From NCBI GenBank assembly GCA_030726195.1, contig JANREF010000286.1:1-17165 (forward strand): 17,165 bases of DNA. The letters are read 5' to 3'. This document shows, piece after piece, positions 1-8,026 of the stretch. The position numbers and the translations under genes are program-made. Within the stretch, counting starts at the first letter, position 1. Every line of letters begins with the position of its first letter. This DNA is from Burkholderiaceae bacterium (lineage in GTDB: Bacteria > Pseudomonadota > Gammaproteobacteria > Burkholderiales > Burkholderiaceae_C). A model generated the notes under the pieces. The model ran no database searches and was not told the DNA's origin. It saw nothing but the letters and a program-made list of their open reading frames with translations.

Positions 1-68
1 TCCCACTGCTGCTGGCTAGCGTCGCCGCAACGGGGGTGTGGTTGTTGCAGGGCAATAAAGGGGCCTAG
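1..68 (+). CDS. C-terminal fragment of an unidentified, probably membrane, protein
   Basis: An open frame enters from the left edge (first full codon at base 3) and stops at TAG 66-68. The visible tail of about 21 residues is hydrophobic (PLLLASVAATGVWLLQ) and ends in a short polar NKGA. This is typical of the last transmembrane helix and short cytoplasmic tail of a transporter or another integral membrane protein. The stop overlaps the start of a hairpin at 67-86, which fits the 3' end of a real gene convergent with the GFA-family gene. The fragment is too short to assign a family, and it could be chance, so confidence is modest. Confidence 0.4.
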   Translation, partial: PLLLASVAATGVWLLQGNKGA

Positions 69-86
69 CCTCGTCTAGGCGAGGCT
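67..86. terminator. Hairpin between convergent genes, probable bidirectional terminator
   Basis: A 7-bp perfect stem (AGCCTCG at 67-73, CGAGGCT at 80-86) with a 6-base loop lies between the TAG of the plus-strand fragment and the TGA of the minus-strand GFA gene at 100-102. An alternative 5-bp stem CCTAG/CTAGG (64-68 with 75-79) shares the same bases. T-runs are short on both sides (TTT on the plus strand, CCCTTT on the minus strand), so it is a weak intrinsic terminator by sequence. Its position is what supports the call. Confidence 0.5.
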
Positions 87-99
87 TTCAGATCGCGCG

Positions 100-513
100 T
101 CAAAAAAGTTCTTGTCGCTGGCAACCAGCCACCTGCGAAAGCGCTTCAGTCCACGGCCATTGCGAGCTTTGCCACAACTTGAATGACGGTTTCAACTGGC
201 ATGCTTGTTCGAGTACGCCCAATCGCAACACATACGACGGCTGGTCGCCTTCAGTTTTAGAGTACATGCCTGAGCCGCACACAGGACAAAAACCTTGTAC
301 ACGACGGTTACCGCTATCGGCCACCTTGGTGTAGTGCTGCGCTTCGCCCCGCACGCTTACAGAGCCAGACAACGCAGGTACCACCACTCGGAAGGCACTT
401 CCAGACAGTGTTTGACAGTCGGTGCAGCAACATACAAATACCGCAGCCGGGTCGATTTGTGCAGTCAGGCACAGCTGGCCGCAATGACATCTGGCGTTTA
501 CTTTCATACTCAT
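100..513 (-). CDS. GFA/CENP-V-family zinc-binding protein
   Basis: Predicted cytoplasmic protein of 137 residues in the glutathione-dependent formaldehyde-activating (GFA) fold family. Most members have no proven substrate, so no reaction is assigned. Zinc-ligand cysteines are visible: C-x-C at residues 9 and 11 (CHCG), a Cys cluster CCCTDC at 28-33 followed by the family's Q-x-x-SGSAF stretch, and FCPVC at 75-79. The usual His in the central CHC is replaced by Cys, giving three Cys in a row. The start is uncertain. ATG 513 has a weak GGA 4 bases upstream, ATG 507 (giving MKVNARCHCG) is equally plausible, and the frame stays open up to a TTG at 555 and an ATG at 549. It lies 44 bp downstream of uvrA on the same strand and could be read through from it. 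The family call is firm; the role is unknown. Confidence 0.85.
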   Translation of the reverse strand: MSMKVNARCHCGQLCLTAQIDPAAVFVCCCTDCQTLSGSAFRVVVPALSGSVSVRGEAQHYTKVADSGNRRVQGFCPVCGSGMYSKTEGDQPSYVLRLGVLEQACQLKPSFKLWQSSQWPWTEALSQVAGCQRQELF

Positions 514-557
514 ACAGTCCGTTTCAAAGTCTAGAACATGCTGCTGCATGGTCAACT

Positions 558-3500
558 TTACCGACTCAACACCGCCGCCAGCGCCACGCCCGTCGCGGTG
601 CGCAGGCGCACCAGTTCCTCTGGCGGCGCAGCGGCGACGATTTGCCCGCCTTCGTTGCCGCCGTCTGGGCCTAGGTCAATCACCCAATCGGCCTCGGCGA
701 TGACGTCCAAGTCGTGCTCAATCACCACCACCGAGTGGCCTGCGTCGACCAAGCGGTGCAGCACGTGTATGAGCTTTTCCACGTCGGCCATGTGCAGGCC
801 CACGGTGGGTTCGTCCAACACATACAAGGTGTGCGGCACTTTTTGGCCGCGCTTGCCCACTTCGTCGCGCACTTTGGTCAGTTCCGTGACCAGCTTGATA
901 CGCTGGGCCTCGCCGCCACTGAGCGTGGGTGATGGCTGACCCAGTGTGAGATAGCCCAGACCCACGTCTTTGAGCAACTGCAACGGGTGGGCAATCGAGG
1001 GCATGCTGGCAAAGAATTCGACGGCTTCGTCGACTTCCATGGCCAACACGTCGCCCACGCTTTTGCCGCGCCAAGTCACGGCCAAGGTTTCGGGATTGAA
1101 GCGCGCGCCGTGGCAGGTTTCGCACAGCACTTTCACGTCGGGCAAAAAGCTCATTTCTACGGTGCGCATGCCTTGGCCTTCGCAGCCTGGGCAGCGGCCT
1201 TCACCCGTATTGAAGGAGAAGCGCCCAGGCGCGTAGCCGCGGGCCTTGGCCTCTAGCGTTTCGGCGAACAGCTTGCGCACAGTGTCCCAAAACCCAATGT
1301 AGGTGGCCGGACACGAGCGCGGTGTTTTGCCAATAGGCGTTTGGTCTACTTCCAGCACGCGGTCTAAAGAGTCGTAGCCGCTCAAGCTGGCGCAACCCAC
1401 CCACTGCGGCGTAGGCACAGCTTCGCCCTTGCTGAGTGCCCGCTTGATGGCAGGCGTGACGGCCATGGCCACGTTGGTGAGCAACACATCGCGCGCCAGG
1501 GTGGACTTGCCTGAGCCCGAGACACCAGTGATGGCCACGAGCCGCTTGAGCGGGACTTGCACACTGACGTTTTGCAAGTTGTGCAGCGTCGCGTTGCTCA
1601 GCAGCAAAGCACCTGCGCTGTCTGCGGCCTGTTTGCCCAAGGAGAACAAGCGCCGCGCTTGCATGGGGTGTTTGATCGCGTCGCGCAAATAGCGCCCGGT
1701 CACCGAGTCGGGCTCACCCATGACGTCGGCCACAGAGCCTTGCGCCACCACGTTGCCACCGCGCTTGCCTGCGCTGGGGCCGATGTCAATCAAATGATCG
1801 GCGCGGCGAATGGTGTCTTCGTCGTGCTCAACCACCACCAAGGTGTTGCCTTTGCCGCCTAGAGCGTGCAAGGCGTTGAGCAAGATTTGGTTGTCACGCG
1901 CATGCAAGCCAATGGTAGGCTCGTCCAACACGTAGCACACGCCTTGCAGGTTGCTGCCCAGCTGCGCGGCCAAGCGAATACGCTGGGCCTCGCCGCCACT
2001 GAGCGTGGGCGCGCCACGGTCTAGCGTGAGGTAGCCCAAACCCACGTCTTGCAAAAACTGCAAACGCGACTCGATTTCCGGTATGAGGTCACGCGCCACC
2101 TCGGCTTCGCGCGTGCTCAATTTGAGCTGCTGCACCCAGGCATGCACGTCGCGCACCGACAAGTGCGCCACCTCTGCAATGCCAATACCGGCAAACTGTA
2201 CCGCGCGCGCTTGCGCGTTGAGGCGTGTGCCGTTGCACGATGGGCAGGTGTCCACCACGTCTTCGTCTAAGTCGGGCTCGGCAAAGCTTTGTTCGCGGCC
2301 ACGGTCTTTGTCGTCGCGCACCGAATCGTCTAGCGCCGTGCGCTGTGTTTTGCTCAAGCTCAGGCCTGTGCCCACACAAGCGCTGCACCAGCCGTGTTTG
2401 CTGTTGTACGAGAACAAGCGCGGGTCCAGCTCGGGGTAACTGGTGGCACAGGTGGGGCAGGCGCGCAGGCTGGATGCCACTTGCAGCTTGCCAATGCCCG
2501 CGGTGGACGTGCCCGCCGCCATGGCTTCCTTGATGCCTGTTAAACCCGCCAAAATATGCACCACGCCTTTGCCGTGCGTGAGCGCATCTTTGAGCAAACG
2601 GCGCAGCTCGGTTTCGTTGTTGGCGTTCACCACCAAGTCGCCCACGGGCAGCTCGATGTTGTGCTCTTTAAATCGGTCCAAACGCGGGAAGTTATCGGTG
2701 GGTAAAAACTCACCGTCCACCCGCAAGAACGGGTAGCCGCGGGGCTTGGCCCAATCGGCCAGCTCGGTGTAGACACCTTTGCGCCCAATCACCAGCGGGG
2801 CCAACAAACCAATGTGCTGGCCTTTGAACTGCTTCAAGATGTTGGCGGCCATGGTGTCTGGCGTTTGCGGCAGCACCGCAGCGCCGTCGTGCACGCAGTG
2901 CTGCGTGCCCAGCTTGACATACAACAACCGCAAGTAATGCCAGACCTCGGTGGTGGTGCCCACCGTGCTCTTGCGCCCGCCGCGACTCAGGCGCTGCTCG
3001 ATGGCCACGGTCGGCGGTATGCCATACACAGCGTCCACCTCTGGGCGGCCCGCGGGCTGCACGATAGAGCGGGCATAGGCGTTGAGCGACTCAAGGTATC
3101 GGCGCTGGCCTTCGTTGAACAAAATATCAAACGCGAGGGTGGACTTGCCCGAGCCCGACACACCGGAGATGACGTTGAACTTGCCACGCGGAATGTTGAG
3201 GCTGATGCCTTTGAGGTTGTGCTCTTTGGCGTTGACAATTTGTATCTCGTTGGGTGGTTTCACCCTTGGCTGTTTGGCATAGCTGCCCAGCACGTCGCTG
3301 GCCACTTGGCCGCCCAGCCCCATGGACATCTCGTAGTCGCGCATGGCTTTGGCCGTGTGCGACGTGGGGTGCTCACGCAGCACCTCGGGTGTACCTTGGG
3401 CCACAATGTGCCCGCCCGCAATGCCGCCTTCTGGGCCGAGGTCAATGAGCCAATCACTGGCGCGAATCACATCGAGGTTGTGCTCAATGACCAGCACCGA

Positions 3501-6500
3501 GTGCCCCGCTTCCATCAAGCGGCGCAGGGCACGCATGAGCGTGGCAATGTCTTCAAAGTGCAAGCCCGTGGTGGGCTCGTCGAACATGAACAAGGCGCCT
3601 TTCTTGGCCACAGCTTGGCGGCTGCTGGAGCCGCCCTTGGCAGCCTGCGCCAAAAAGCCCGCCAGCTTCAGGCGCTGCGCCTCGCCACCGGACAGCGTAG
3701 GCACGGGCTGGCCCAACTTCACGTAATCCAAGCCCACGTCCACAATGGGCTGCAAGGCCCGCAGCACGTCGCGCTCTTGCGCAAACACTTGCACGGCCTG
3801 TGCCACGGTGAGGTCTAGTACGTCGGCCACGTTCAGGCCCACGTCACCTGGCTTGGCATTGGGGTGTTGGTGTGACAAGCGCACCTCTAGCACCTCGGGT
3901 CGGTAGCGCTGGCCATCGCAGTCTGGGCAGCGCAAGTACACGTCGCTCAAGAACTGCATTTCCACGTGTTCAAAACCCGACCCGCCACACAAGGGGCAGC
4001 GCCCATCGCCACCGTTGAAGCTGAATTTGGATGCGGTGTAGCCACGCTCACGCGCCAGCGGCGCAGTGGCCAACAGGCTGCGGATACTGTCCCACGCGCC
4101 CACATAGCTCACAGGGTTGGAGCGTGCGGTTTTACCAATGGGCGACTGGTCTACAAACACCACATCGCTGAGCTGCTCGGCCCCCATAAGGCGGTCGTGC
4201 AGGCCTGGCGCATCGGTGGGTTTGCCAAAGTGGCGCAGCAAGGCGGGGGCCAACACGTCTTGTACCAGTGTTGATTTACCCGAGCCCGATACGCCGGTCA
4301 CGCACACCAAGCGTTGCAGCGGGATAGACACTTGGACGTTTTGCAAGTTGTGCTCGCGCGCGCCTTCCAGAATGAGGCGCGGCGTGTTCTCACTGACCAT
4401 GCGCTTCAAGCCCATGCCCACTTGTTTGCGGTTGCCCAAGTAGGCACCAGTGAGTGTGTCGGCCTTGCGCAGCTGGGCAGGTGTGCCGTCAAACACAATG
4501 TCGCCGCCGCGCTCGCCAGGGCCTGGCCCCATGTCGATCACACGGTCGGCGGCCAGCATCACGGCGGGGTCGTGCTCGACCACCACCAAGGTGTTGCCCG
4601 CATCGCGCAAGCGATGCATGGCCTCCGTGATACGGTCCATGTCACGCGGGTGCAGGCCAATACTGGGCTCGTCGAGCACAAACAGGGTGTTGACCAGCGA
4701 TGTGCCCAACGCGGTGGTCAGGTTGATGCGCTGCACCTCGCCGCCCGACAAGGTGCGGCTTTGGCGGTCTAGCGTGAGGTAGCCCAAGCCCACGTGGCAC
4801 AGGTACTTGAGGCGTGTGGTGATTTCTTCAAACAACAAGGTTTGAGCGCGCGCGTCTGCGTCTTTGCGCCCCACCACGGTGGACTCCACGTTTTGAAAAA
4901 ACGCCAGCATTTGGTCTAGCGGCAAACACATGAGGTCGTACAAGCTCAGGCCCGGCAAGGCCGCCAACTGCCTGTCCGTCCAAGCCACACCCACAGGCTT
5001 GAAACGCGGCGTCTGGCCCAGCGCCGCGGTGGCATGCTCGGCATTGCCCAAGCGCCACAACAGGCTTTCGGTTTTCAGGCGCGCGCCACCGCAGTCGCCG
5101 CAAGGCGTGTAGCTGCGGTACTTGGACAGCAGCACGCGGATGTGCATTTTGTAAGACTTGGTTTCTAGGTACTCAAAGAAACGCTTCACGCCGTACCACT
5201 GCTGGTTCCACTTGCCAGCCCAGTTGGGCGAGCCGTTGATGACCCAGTCTTTGTGCGCCTCTGACAGCTTGTTCCAAGGTGTATCCCGCGGAATACCTGC
5301 CGCCTCGCCATGGCGCATCAAGTCGTCTTGACACTCTTGCCACGCCGGTGTTTGCAAGGTTTTGATGGCACCCGCACGCAAGCTGAGCTTGTCGTTAGGA
5401 ATCACCAACCCGTAGTCCACCCCAATCACGCGGCCAAAGCCTCGGCAAGTGTCACACGCACCCAGTGGCGAGTTGAACGAGAACATGCTGGGTGTGGGCT
5501 TTTGATAGCGCAGGCGACTTTCCGGGCAATGCAAACCACTGGAAAACTGCCATGCGTGCTCGCTCGCCGCGTCAACGCTGGCAAGGCCGTCTGGCTGCAC
5601 CGCATCGGCGGCCACGGCGTACACCGTCATGTGGCCAGAGCCACGCTTGAGCGCCACTTCTATCGCCTCAATCGCGCGTGCCCGGTCTTGTCCTAGCTTG
5701 CTGGACTTGAGGCGGTCGGCCACCACATCCAACACTTGGCGGGTATCGCTGGCCATTGCGTCGTTTGCTTTGGTGGCTTTTTTGCTGGCTGTTTTTTTGG
5801 CAGCGGTTTTTGCAGCTGCTTTGGTGGCTGCTTTGGCAGGCTTGGCCAACTCGGTCGCGGCTGCGTGCGTGCTGTGTAAGTCCTGCACCGCCACCTCACG
5901 CTGCGCATGTATGCGCGTGAAGCCACTGGCAGACAGCCATTGCTCCACCTCTTCTGGCGTGGCGCTGGCAGGCAGCTCCACCGGAAACGTGAATACCAAG
6001 CGGTAGTCTTGCTCACCACTCAAGGCCACCAACTGGTCGTAAATGCTGTCGGCATTGTCGTGCTGCACCGGCTGGGCCGTTTGCTTGTCAAACAACTGCG
6101 CACTGCGAGCGACCAACAACTTCAAGTGGTCGTTCAACTCGGTCATGGTGCCCACCGTCGAGCGGGAACTGCGCACAGGGTTGGTTTGGTCAATCGCAAT
6201 GGCCGGCGGCACACCATCCACCCGATCCACGGCCGGCTTGTCCATGCGGTCTAGAAACTGGCGCGCATAGGCCGAGAACGTCTCCACGTACCGGCGCTGC
6301 CCCTCGGCAAACAAGGTGTCAAACACCAAGCTCGACTTGCCCGAGCCACTGGGGCCCGTCACCACGGTCAGTTCGTTGGTGCGAATGTCTAGATCTAGAT
6401 TTTTGAGCGTGTGCTGGCGCGCCCCCCGAATACGAATCAGCCCCTCACCCGCATCGTTACTGGTGGTTGCCGCCGCTTTGGGCAGCTTGTTGGACTTGAG

Positions 6501-6512
6501 GGGTTTAGACAT
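558..6512 (-). CDS. uvrA: Tandem (double) UvrA excinuclease ABC subunit A, four ABC ATPase cassettes
   Basis: A 1984-residue protein, about twice the ~940 residues of ordinary UvrA, the DNA-damage sensor that loads UvrB in nucleotide excision repair. Four Walker A motifs are intact: GPSGSGKSS at 53-61 and GVSGSGKST near 738, 1115 and 1661. Four signature motifs are present (SGGEVQR near 588, then SGGEAQR near 937, 1505 and 1862). There are four DEP Walker B boxes with the catalytic Glu, and four EHD/EHN switch histidines. Each half repeats the UvrA order: ABC-I with inserted domains and zinc modules, then ABC-II with its own CxxC zinc module. The halves are not equal. The first has a Lys/Ala-rich insert (224-249) and CPES (329-332) where the second has CPTC (near 1350). 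The second half keeps the canonical UvrB-binding-type stretch APLVIGRKGVY. Long tandem UvrA proteins are, from memory, annotated in other Burkholderiales, so this is not a local assembly error. Whether it replaces or supplements a standard UvrA cannot be seen here. ATG 6512 lacks a clear Shine-Dalgarno, and no LexA-type box is visible upstream. Confidence 0.95.
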   Translation of the reverse strand: MSKPLKSNKLPKAAATTSNDAGEGLIRIRGARQHTLKNLDLDIRTNELTVVTGPSGSGKSSLVFDTLFAEGQRRYVETFSAYARQFLDRMDKPAVDRVDGVPPAIAIDQTNPVRSSRSTVGTMTELNDHLKLLVARSAQLFDKQTAQPVQHDNADSIYDQLVALSGEQDYRLVFTFPVELPASATPEEVEQWLSASGFTRIHAQREVAVQDLHSTHAAATELAKPAKAATKAAAKTAAKKTASKKATKANDAMASDTRQVLDVVADRLKSSKLGQDRARAIEAIEVALKRGSGHMTVYAVAADAVQPDGLASVDAASEHAWQFSSGLHCPESRLRYQKPTPSMFSFNSPLGACDTCRGFGRVIGVDYGLVIPNDKLSLRAGAIKTLQTPAWQECQDDLMRHGEAAGIPRDTPWNKLSEAHKDWVINGSPNWAGKWNQQWYGVKRFFEYLETKSYKMHIRVLLSKYRSYTPCGDCGGARLKTESLLWRLGNAEHATAALGQTPRFKPVGVAWTDRQLAALPGLSLYDLMCLPLDQMLAFFQNVESTVVGRKDADARAQTLLFEEITTRLKYLCHVGLGYLTLDRQSRTLSGGEVQRINLTTALGTSLVNTLFVLDEPSIGLHPRDMDRITEAMHRLRDAGNTLVVVEHDPAVMLAADRVIDMGPGPGERGGDIVFDGTPAQLRKADTLTGAYLGNRKQVGMGLKRMVSENTPRLILEGAREHNLQNVQVSIPLQRLVCVTGVSGSGKSTLVQDVLAPALLRHFGKPTDAPGLHDRLMGAEQLSDVVFVDQSPIGKTARSNPVSYVGAWDSIRSLLATAPLARERGYTASKFSFNGGDGRCPLCGGSGFEHVEMQFLSDVYLRCPDCDGQRYRPEVLEVRLSHQHPNAKPGDVGLNVADVLDLTVAQAVQVFAQERDVLRALQPIVDVGLDYVKLGQPVPTLSGGEAQRLKLAGFLAQAAKGGSSSRQAVAKKGALFMFDEPTTGLHFEDIATLMRALRRLMEAGHSVLVIEHNLDVIRASDWLIDLGPEGGIAGGHIVAQGTPEVLREHPTSHTAKAMRDYEMSMGLGGQVASDVLGSYAKQPRVKPPNEIQIVNAKEHNLKGISLNIPRGKFNVISGVSGSGKSTLAFDILFNEGQRRYLESLNAYARSIVQPAGRPEVDAVYGIPPTVAIEQRLSRGGRKSTVGTTTEVWHYLRLLYVKLGTQHCVHDGAAVLPQTPDTMAANILKQFKGQHIGLLAPLVIGRKGVYTELADWAKPRGYPFLRVDGEFLPTDNFPRLDRFKEHNIELPVGDLVVNANNETELRRLLKDALTHGKGVVHILAGLTGIKEAMAAGTSTAGIGKLQVASSLRACPTCATSYPELDPRLFSYNSKHGWCSACVGTGLSLSKTQRTALDDSVRDDKDRGREQSFAEPDLDEDVVDTCPSCNGTRLNAQARAVQFAGIGIAEVAHLSVRDVHAWVQQLKLSTREAEVARDLIPEIESRLQFLQDVGLGYLTLDRGAPTLSGGEAQRIRLAAQLGSNLQGVCYVLDEPTIGLHARDNQILLNALHALGGKGNTLVVVEHDEDTIRRADHLIDIGPSAGKRGGNVVAQGSVADVMGEPDSVTGRYLRDAIKHPMQARRLFSLGKQAADSAGALLLSNATLHNLQNVSVQVPLKRLVAITGVSGSGKSTLARDVLLTNVAMAVTPAIKRALSKGEAVPTPQWVGCASLSGYDSLDRVLEVDQTPIGKTPRSCPATYIGFWDTVRKLFAETLEAKARGYAPGRFSFNTGEGRCPGCEGQGMRTVEMSFLPDVKVLCETCHGARFNPETLAVTWRGKSVGDVLAMEVDEAVEFFASMPSIAHPLQLLKDVGLGYLTLGQPSPTLSGGEAQRIKLVTELTKVRDEVGKRGQKVPHTLYVLDEPTVGLHMADVEKLIHVLHRLVDAGHSVVVIEHDLDVIAEADWVIDLGPDGGNEGGQIVAAAPPEELVRLRTATGVALAAVLSR
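5766..5843 (-). other. Lys/Ala-rich, histone-H1-like insertion in the first UvrA half
   Basis: This stretch encodes UvrA residues 224-249, composed almost only of Lys, Ala and Thr with AAK/AAKK-type repeats. It sits inside the inserted domain that in canonical UvrA contacts UvrB, between the part ending REVAVQDL and the part beginning RQVLDVVADRL. The matching position in the second half has no such insert. Similar tails occur in histone-H1-like proteins of betaproteobacteria and usually bind DNA non-specifically. A DNA-contact or flexible-linker role here is inference. Confidence 0.7.
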
Positions 6513-6681
6513 ACAGCGCCGCTATTTATAGAGTGGACAAACATTCTATGCAGTCCTGCGGGCCTGGGGATTGAGAGGGGGTATTACAGGCTGGGGCAAA
6601 CCCACTCGGCTTGGCGAAGGCAGGTGCCACTGCTGCCGCCAAGCGTTTGAGCGGGTTGGGGTCGTTTGGCAGCGGGGCCAG

Positions 6682-6708
6682 CACGCGCTGCTTACAAGGC
6701 AGCGCGTG
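6682..6708 (-). terminator. Perfect hairpin just downstream of the usp gene
   Basis: A 10-bp perfect inverted repeat (CACGCGCTGC at 6682-6691 and GCAGCGCGTG at 6699-6708) with a 7-base loop begins 6 bases after the universal stress gene stop. It lacks a following T-run on the minus strand, so it may be a weak terminator or an mRNA 3'-end stabiliser. The rest of the 202-bp gap between this gene and uvrA (6513-6714) shows no other gene and no clear promoter. Confidence 0.5.
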
Positions 6709-6714
6709 GGTGGT

Positions 6715-7152
6715 TTACGACTTCACCACCAGCACAGGCATGTCGCTGTGCGTGAGGACTTTTTGGGTCTCGCTGCCCAGAATGAGCGCACTGACGCCGC
6801 TGCGGCCGTGGGAGCCCATGACGATGAGGTCGCAGTTTTCGGCTTTGGCCGTGTCCAAAATGCCTTCAAATACGGCGCTGCGCTCTATGGTGTCGGCTTT
6901 GAAGGGCACGCCAGCGGCATCGGCCAAGGCTTGTACAGCATCAAGCGACTGGCGCGCTGAGGCTTGTGCCTCGGTGAGGTAGGCCTGCAAGCCAAAGGCA
7001 GAGGCTTCGCCCAAGCCAATGTACGGAAAGGGATCGATGACCACAACAGACACAATACTGGCTTGGTGTATTTTGGCCAGTTCAACAGCTTTTTCGGCAG
7101 CGGCTAGGGCTTTGGCTGATCCGTCTGTGGGCAACAAAATGGTTTTAAACAT
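6715..7152 (-). CDS. Universal stress protein, UspA family
   Basis: Single-domain cytoplasmic Usp protein of 145 residues, the usual length. It opens with the family N-terminus MFKTILLPTDGS (Asp10 lies in the nucleotide pocket). It carries the ATP-binding pattern G-2x-G-9x-G-S: GSHG at 113-116, then GS at 126-127, inside VMGSHGRSGVSALILGS. It is therefore of the ATP-binding type rather than the non-binding UspA type. Such proteins help survival under starvation, oxidative or DNA-damage stress, with partners that vary between species. The start is secure because an AAGGAG ribosome binding site sits 6 bases upstream. The gene lies between uvrA and the DsbA-like gene on the same strand, with 104 bp upstream, and its own promoter there is likely but not identified. 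Nothing indicates a functional link to UvrA beyond adjacency. Confidence 0.95.
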   Translation of the reverse strand: MFKTILLPTDGSAKALAAAEKAVELAKIHQASIVSVVVIDPFPYIGLGEASAFGLQAYLTEAQASARQSLDAVQALADAAGVPFKADTIERSAVFEGILDTAKAENCDLIVMGSHGRSGVSALILGSETQKVLTHSDMPVLVVKS

Positions 7153-7158
7153 GGGGGT

Positions 7159-7164
7159 CTCCTT
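7159..7164 (-). promoter_or_regulatory. Strong Shine-Dalgarno of the usp gene
   Basis: AAGGAG on the minus strand, 6 bases upstream of ATG 7152. It is the best ribosome binding site in the window and fixes the start of the universal stress gene. It suggests high translation compared with the neighbours, several of which show no recognisable site. Confidence 0.75.
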
Positions 7165-7256
7165 TCAAAAGTGCCGCCTTGCGACCAAGGCTGCGACTTC
7201 AGTGTAGACCGCTGAGCAAGGCTTGTGTTGCGCTAGGTCAACCCCAGCACAACGCT

Positions 7257-7997
7257 TTATTGCCGAGCAATGCCCACCGGAACCTGTGCCATGGCCTGCC
7301 AGGACGCACCTGCAAACCACGGGCTGCCCCGCAAACAATCGCCCAGCATGGGCAACGCGTCCAGCCCCCAGAACACATAGGGCGTGGTTTGCAACGCTGC
7401 TGCGGCCTGACCGGACTGCGCTGCGGGCTGCACGTCGGGATAAACCACCACAGTGGGCACGCCAAATACGCCTGCGGCCAAGGCTTCATCGGTGTTGGCG
7501 CGCAGCAGCGCTTTGGCCTGATCTAAGGTTTGAAGGGTGTCGCCGCGTTGCTGCATGTGCTGGTGCAGCGCGGCACCGATGGCTTGCAAACGCTCGGGGT
7601 CGTTGGGGTCCAGGCCAACATCCGTTGTGCTGCTGGCCCACACGTGGCGCAACGCCAGTTCGGCGCAATAGCGGTTGACCTCACCGCGCGCGTTGGCCGT
7701 CTGCAACAAGCCGCGCAGCAAGGCCAATGGGTTGAACGGGTGGGCCGATGGCATGGCCATGGGTATGCCCAAGTGCTGGGCTTGCCACAGGACTTGCCTG
7801 TAGGTCCATTCGCGCTTGCCCGCAATTTCAGCCGGGCCTTTTTGACCGTTGGCAGACAGCATGGCGCCAAACAGCACCGGCTTGTAAGCGACATTGACGC
7901 TCAGTCCGGCCAGCGCTTCGGGCAGTTGCTCAAAGGCCAAGTAGGCGTAGGGCGAAATAGGATCGAAATAAAACGTGAGTGCCTGCATGTGCGCCAT
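7257..7997 (-). CDS. DsbA-fold / 2-hydroxychromene-2-carboxylate isomerase (kappa-GST-like) family protein
   Basis: 246 residues, thioredoxin-fold DsbA superfamily, in the branch with HCCA isomerase (NahD) and kappa-class glutathione transferases. The N-terminal YFDPISPYAYLAFE has Ser15 where DsbA would have its CxxC, which is the marker of the glutathione-dependent isomerase branch. The C-terminal GVFGVPTVVV at about 192-201 supplies the cis-Pro loop next to the active site. There is no signal peptide, so it should be cytoplasmic. True HCCA isomerases act in naphthalene breakdown. No aromatic-degradation gene is nearby, so the actual substrate is unknown and a general glutathione-dependent role is as likely. 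ATG 7988 (MQALTFYF) is an alternative start; neither has a clear ribosome binding site. It follows the DUF1289 gene after 29 bp on the same strand, so the two are probably co-transcribed. Confidence 0.85.
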   Translation of the reverse strand: MAHMQALTFYFDPISPYAYLAFEQLPEALAGLSVNVAYKPVLFGAMLSANGQKGPAEIAGKREWTYRQVLWQAQHLGIPMAMPSAHPFNPLALLRGLLQTANARGEVNRYCAELALRHVWASSTTDVGLDPNDPERLQAIGAALHQHMQQRGDTLQTLDQAKALLRANTDEALAAGVFGVPTVVVYPDVQPAAQSGQAAAALQTTPYVFWGLDALPMLGDCLRGSPWFAGASWQAMAQVPVGIARQ

Positions 7998-8026
7998 GGT
8001 GTGAGTGGCCCGGCGCTTGGTCAGGC

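Noticed and set aside
2814..3818. Long plus-strand open frame (334 codons) inside uvrA
   Set aside because: It is antisense to highly conserved UvrA motifs, is rich in His, Gln and Val as expected from reading G+C-rich coding sequence backwards, and shows no family motif.
6513..6600. LexA (SOS) box or sigma-70 promoter before uvrA
   Set aside because: No CTGT-N8-ACAG match was found. A TATAAA at 6525-6530 lies too close to the ATG and has no properly spaced -35 box.
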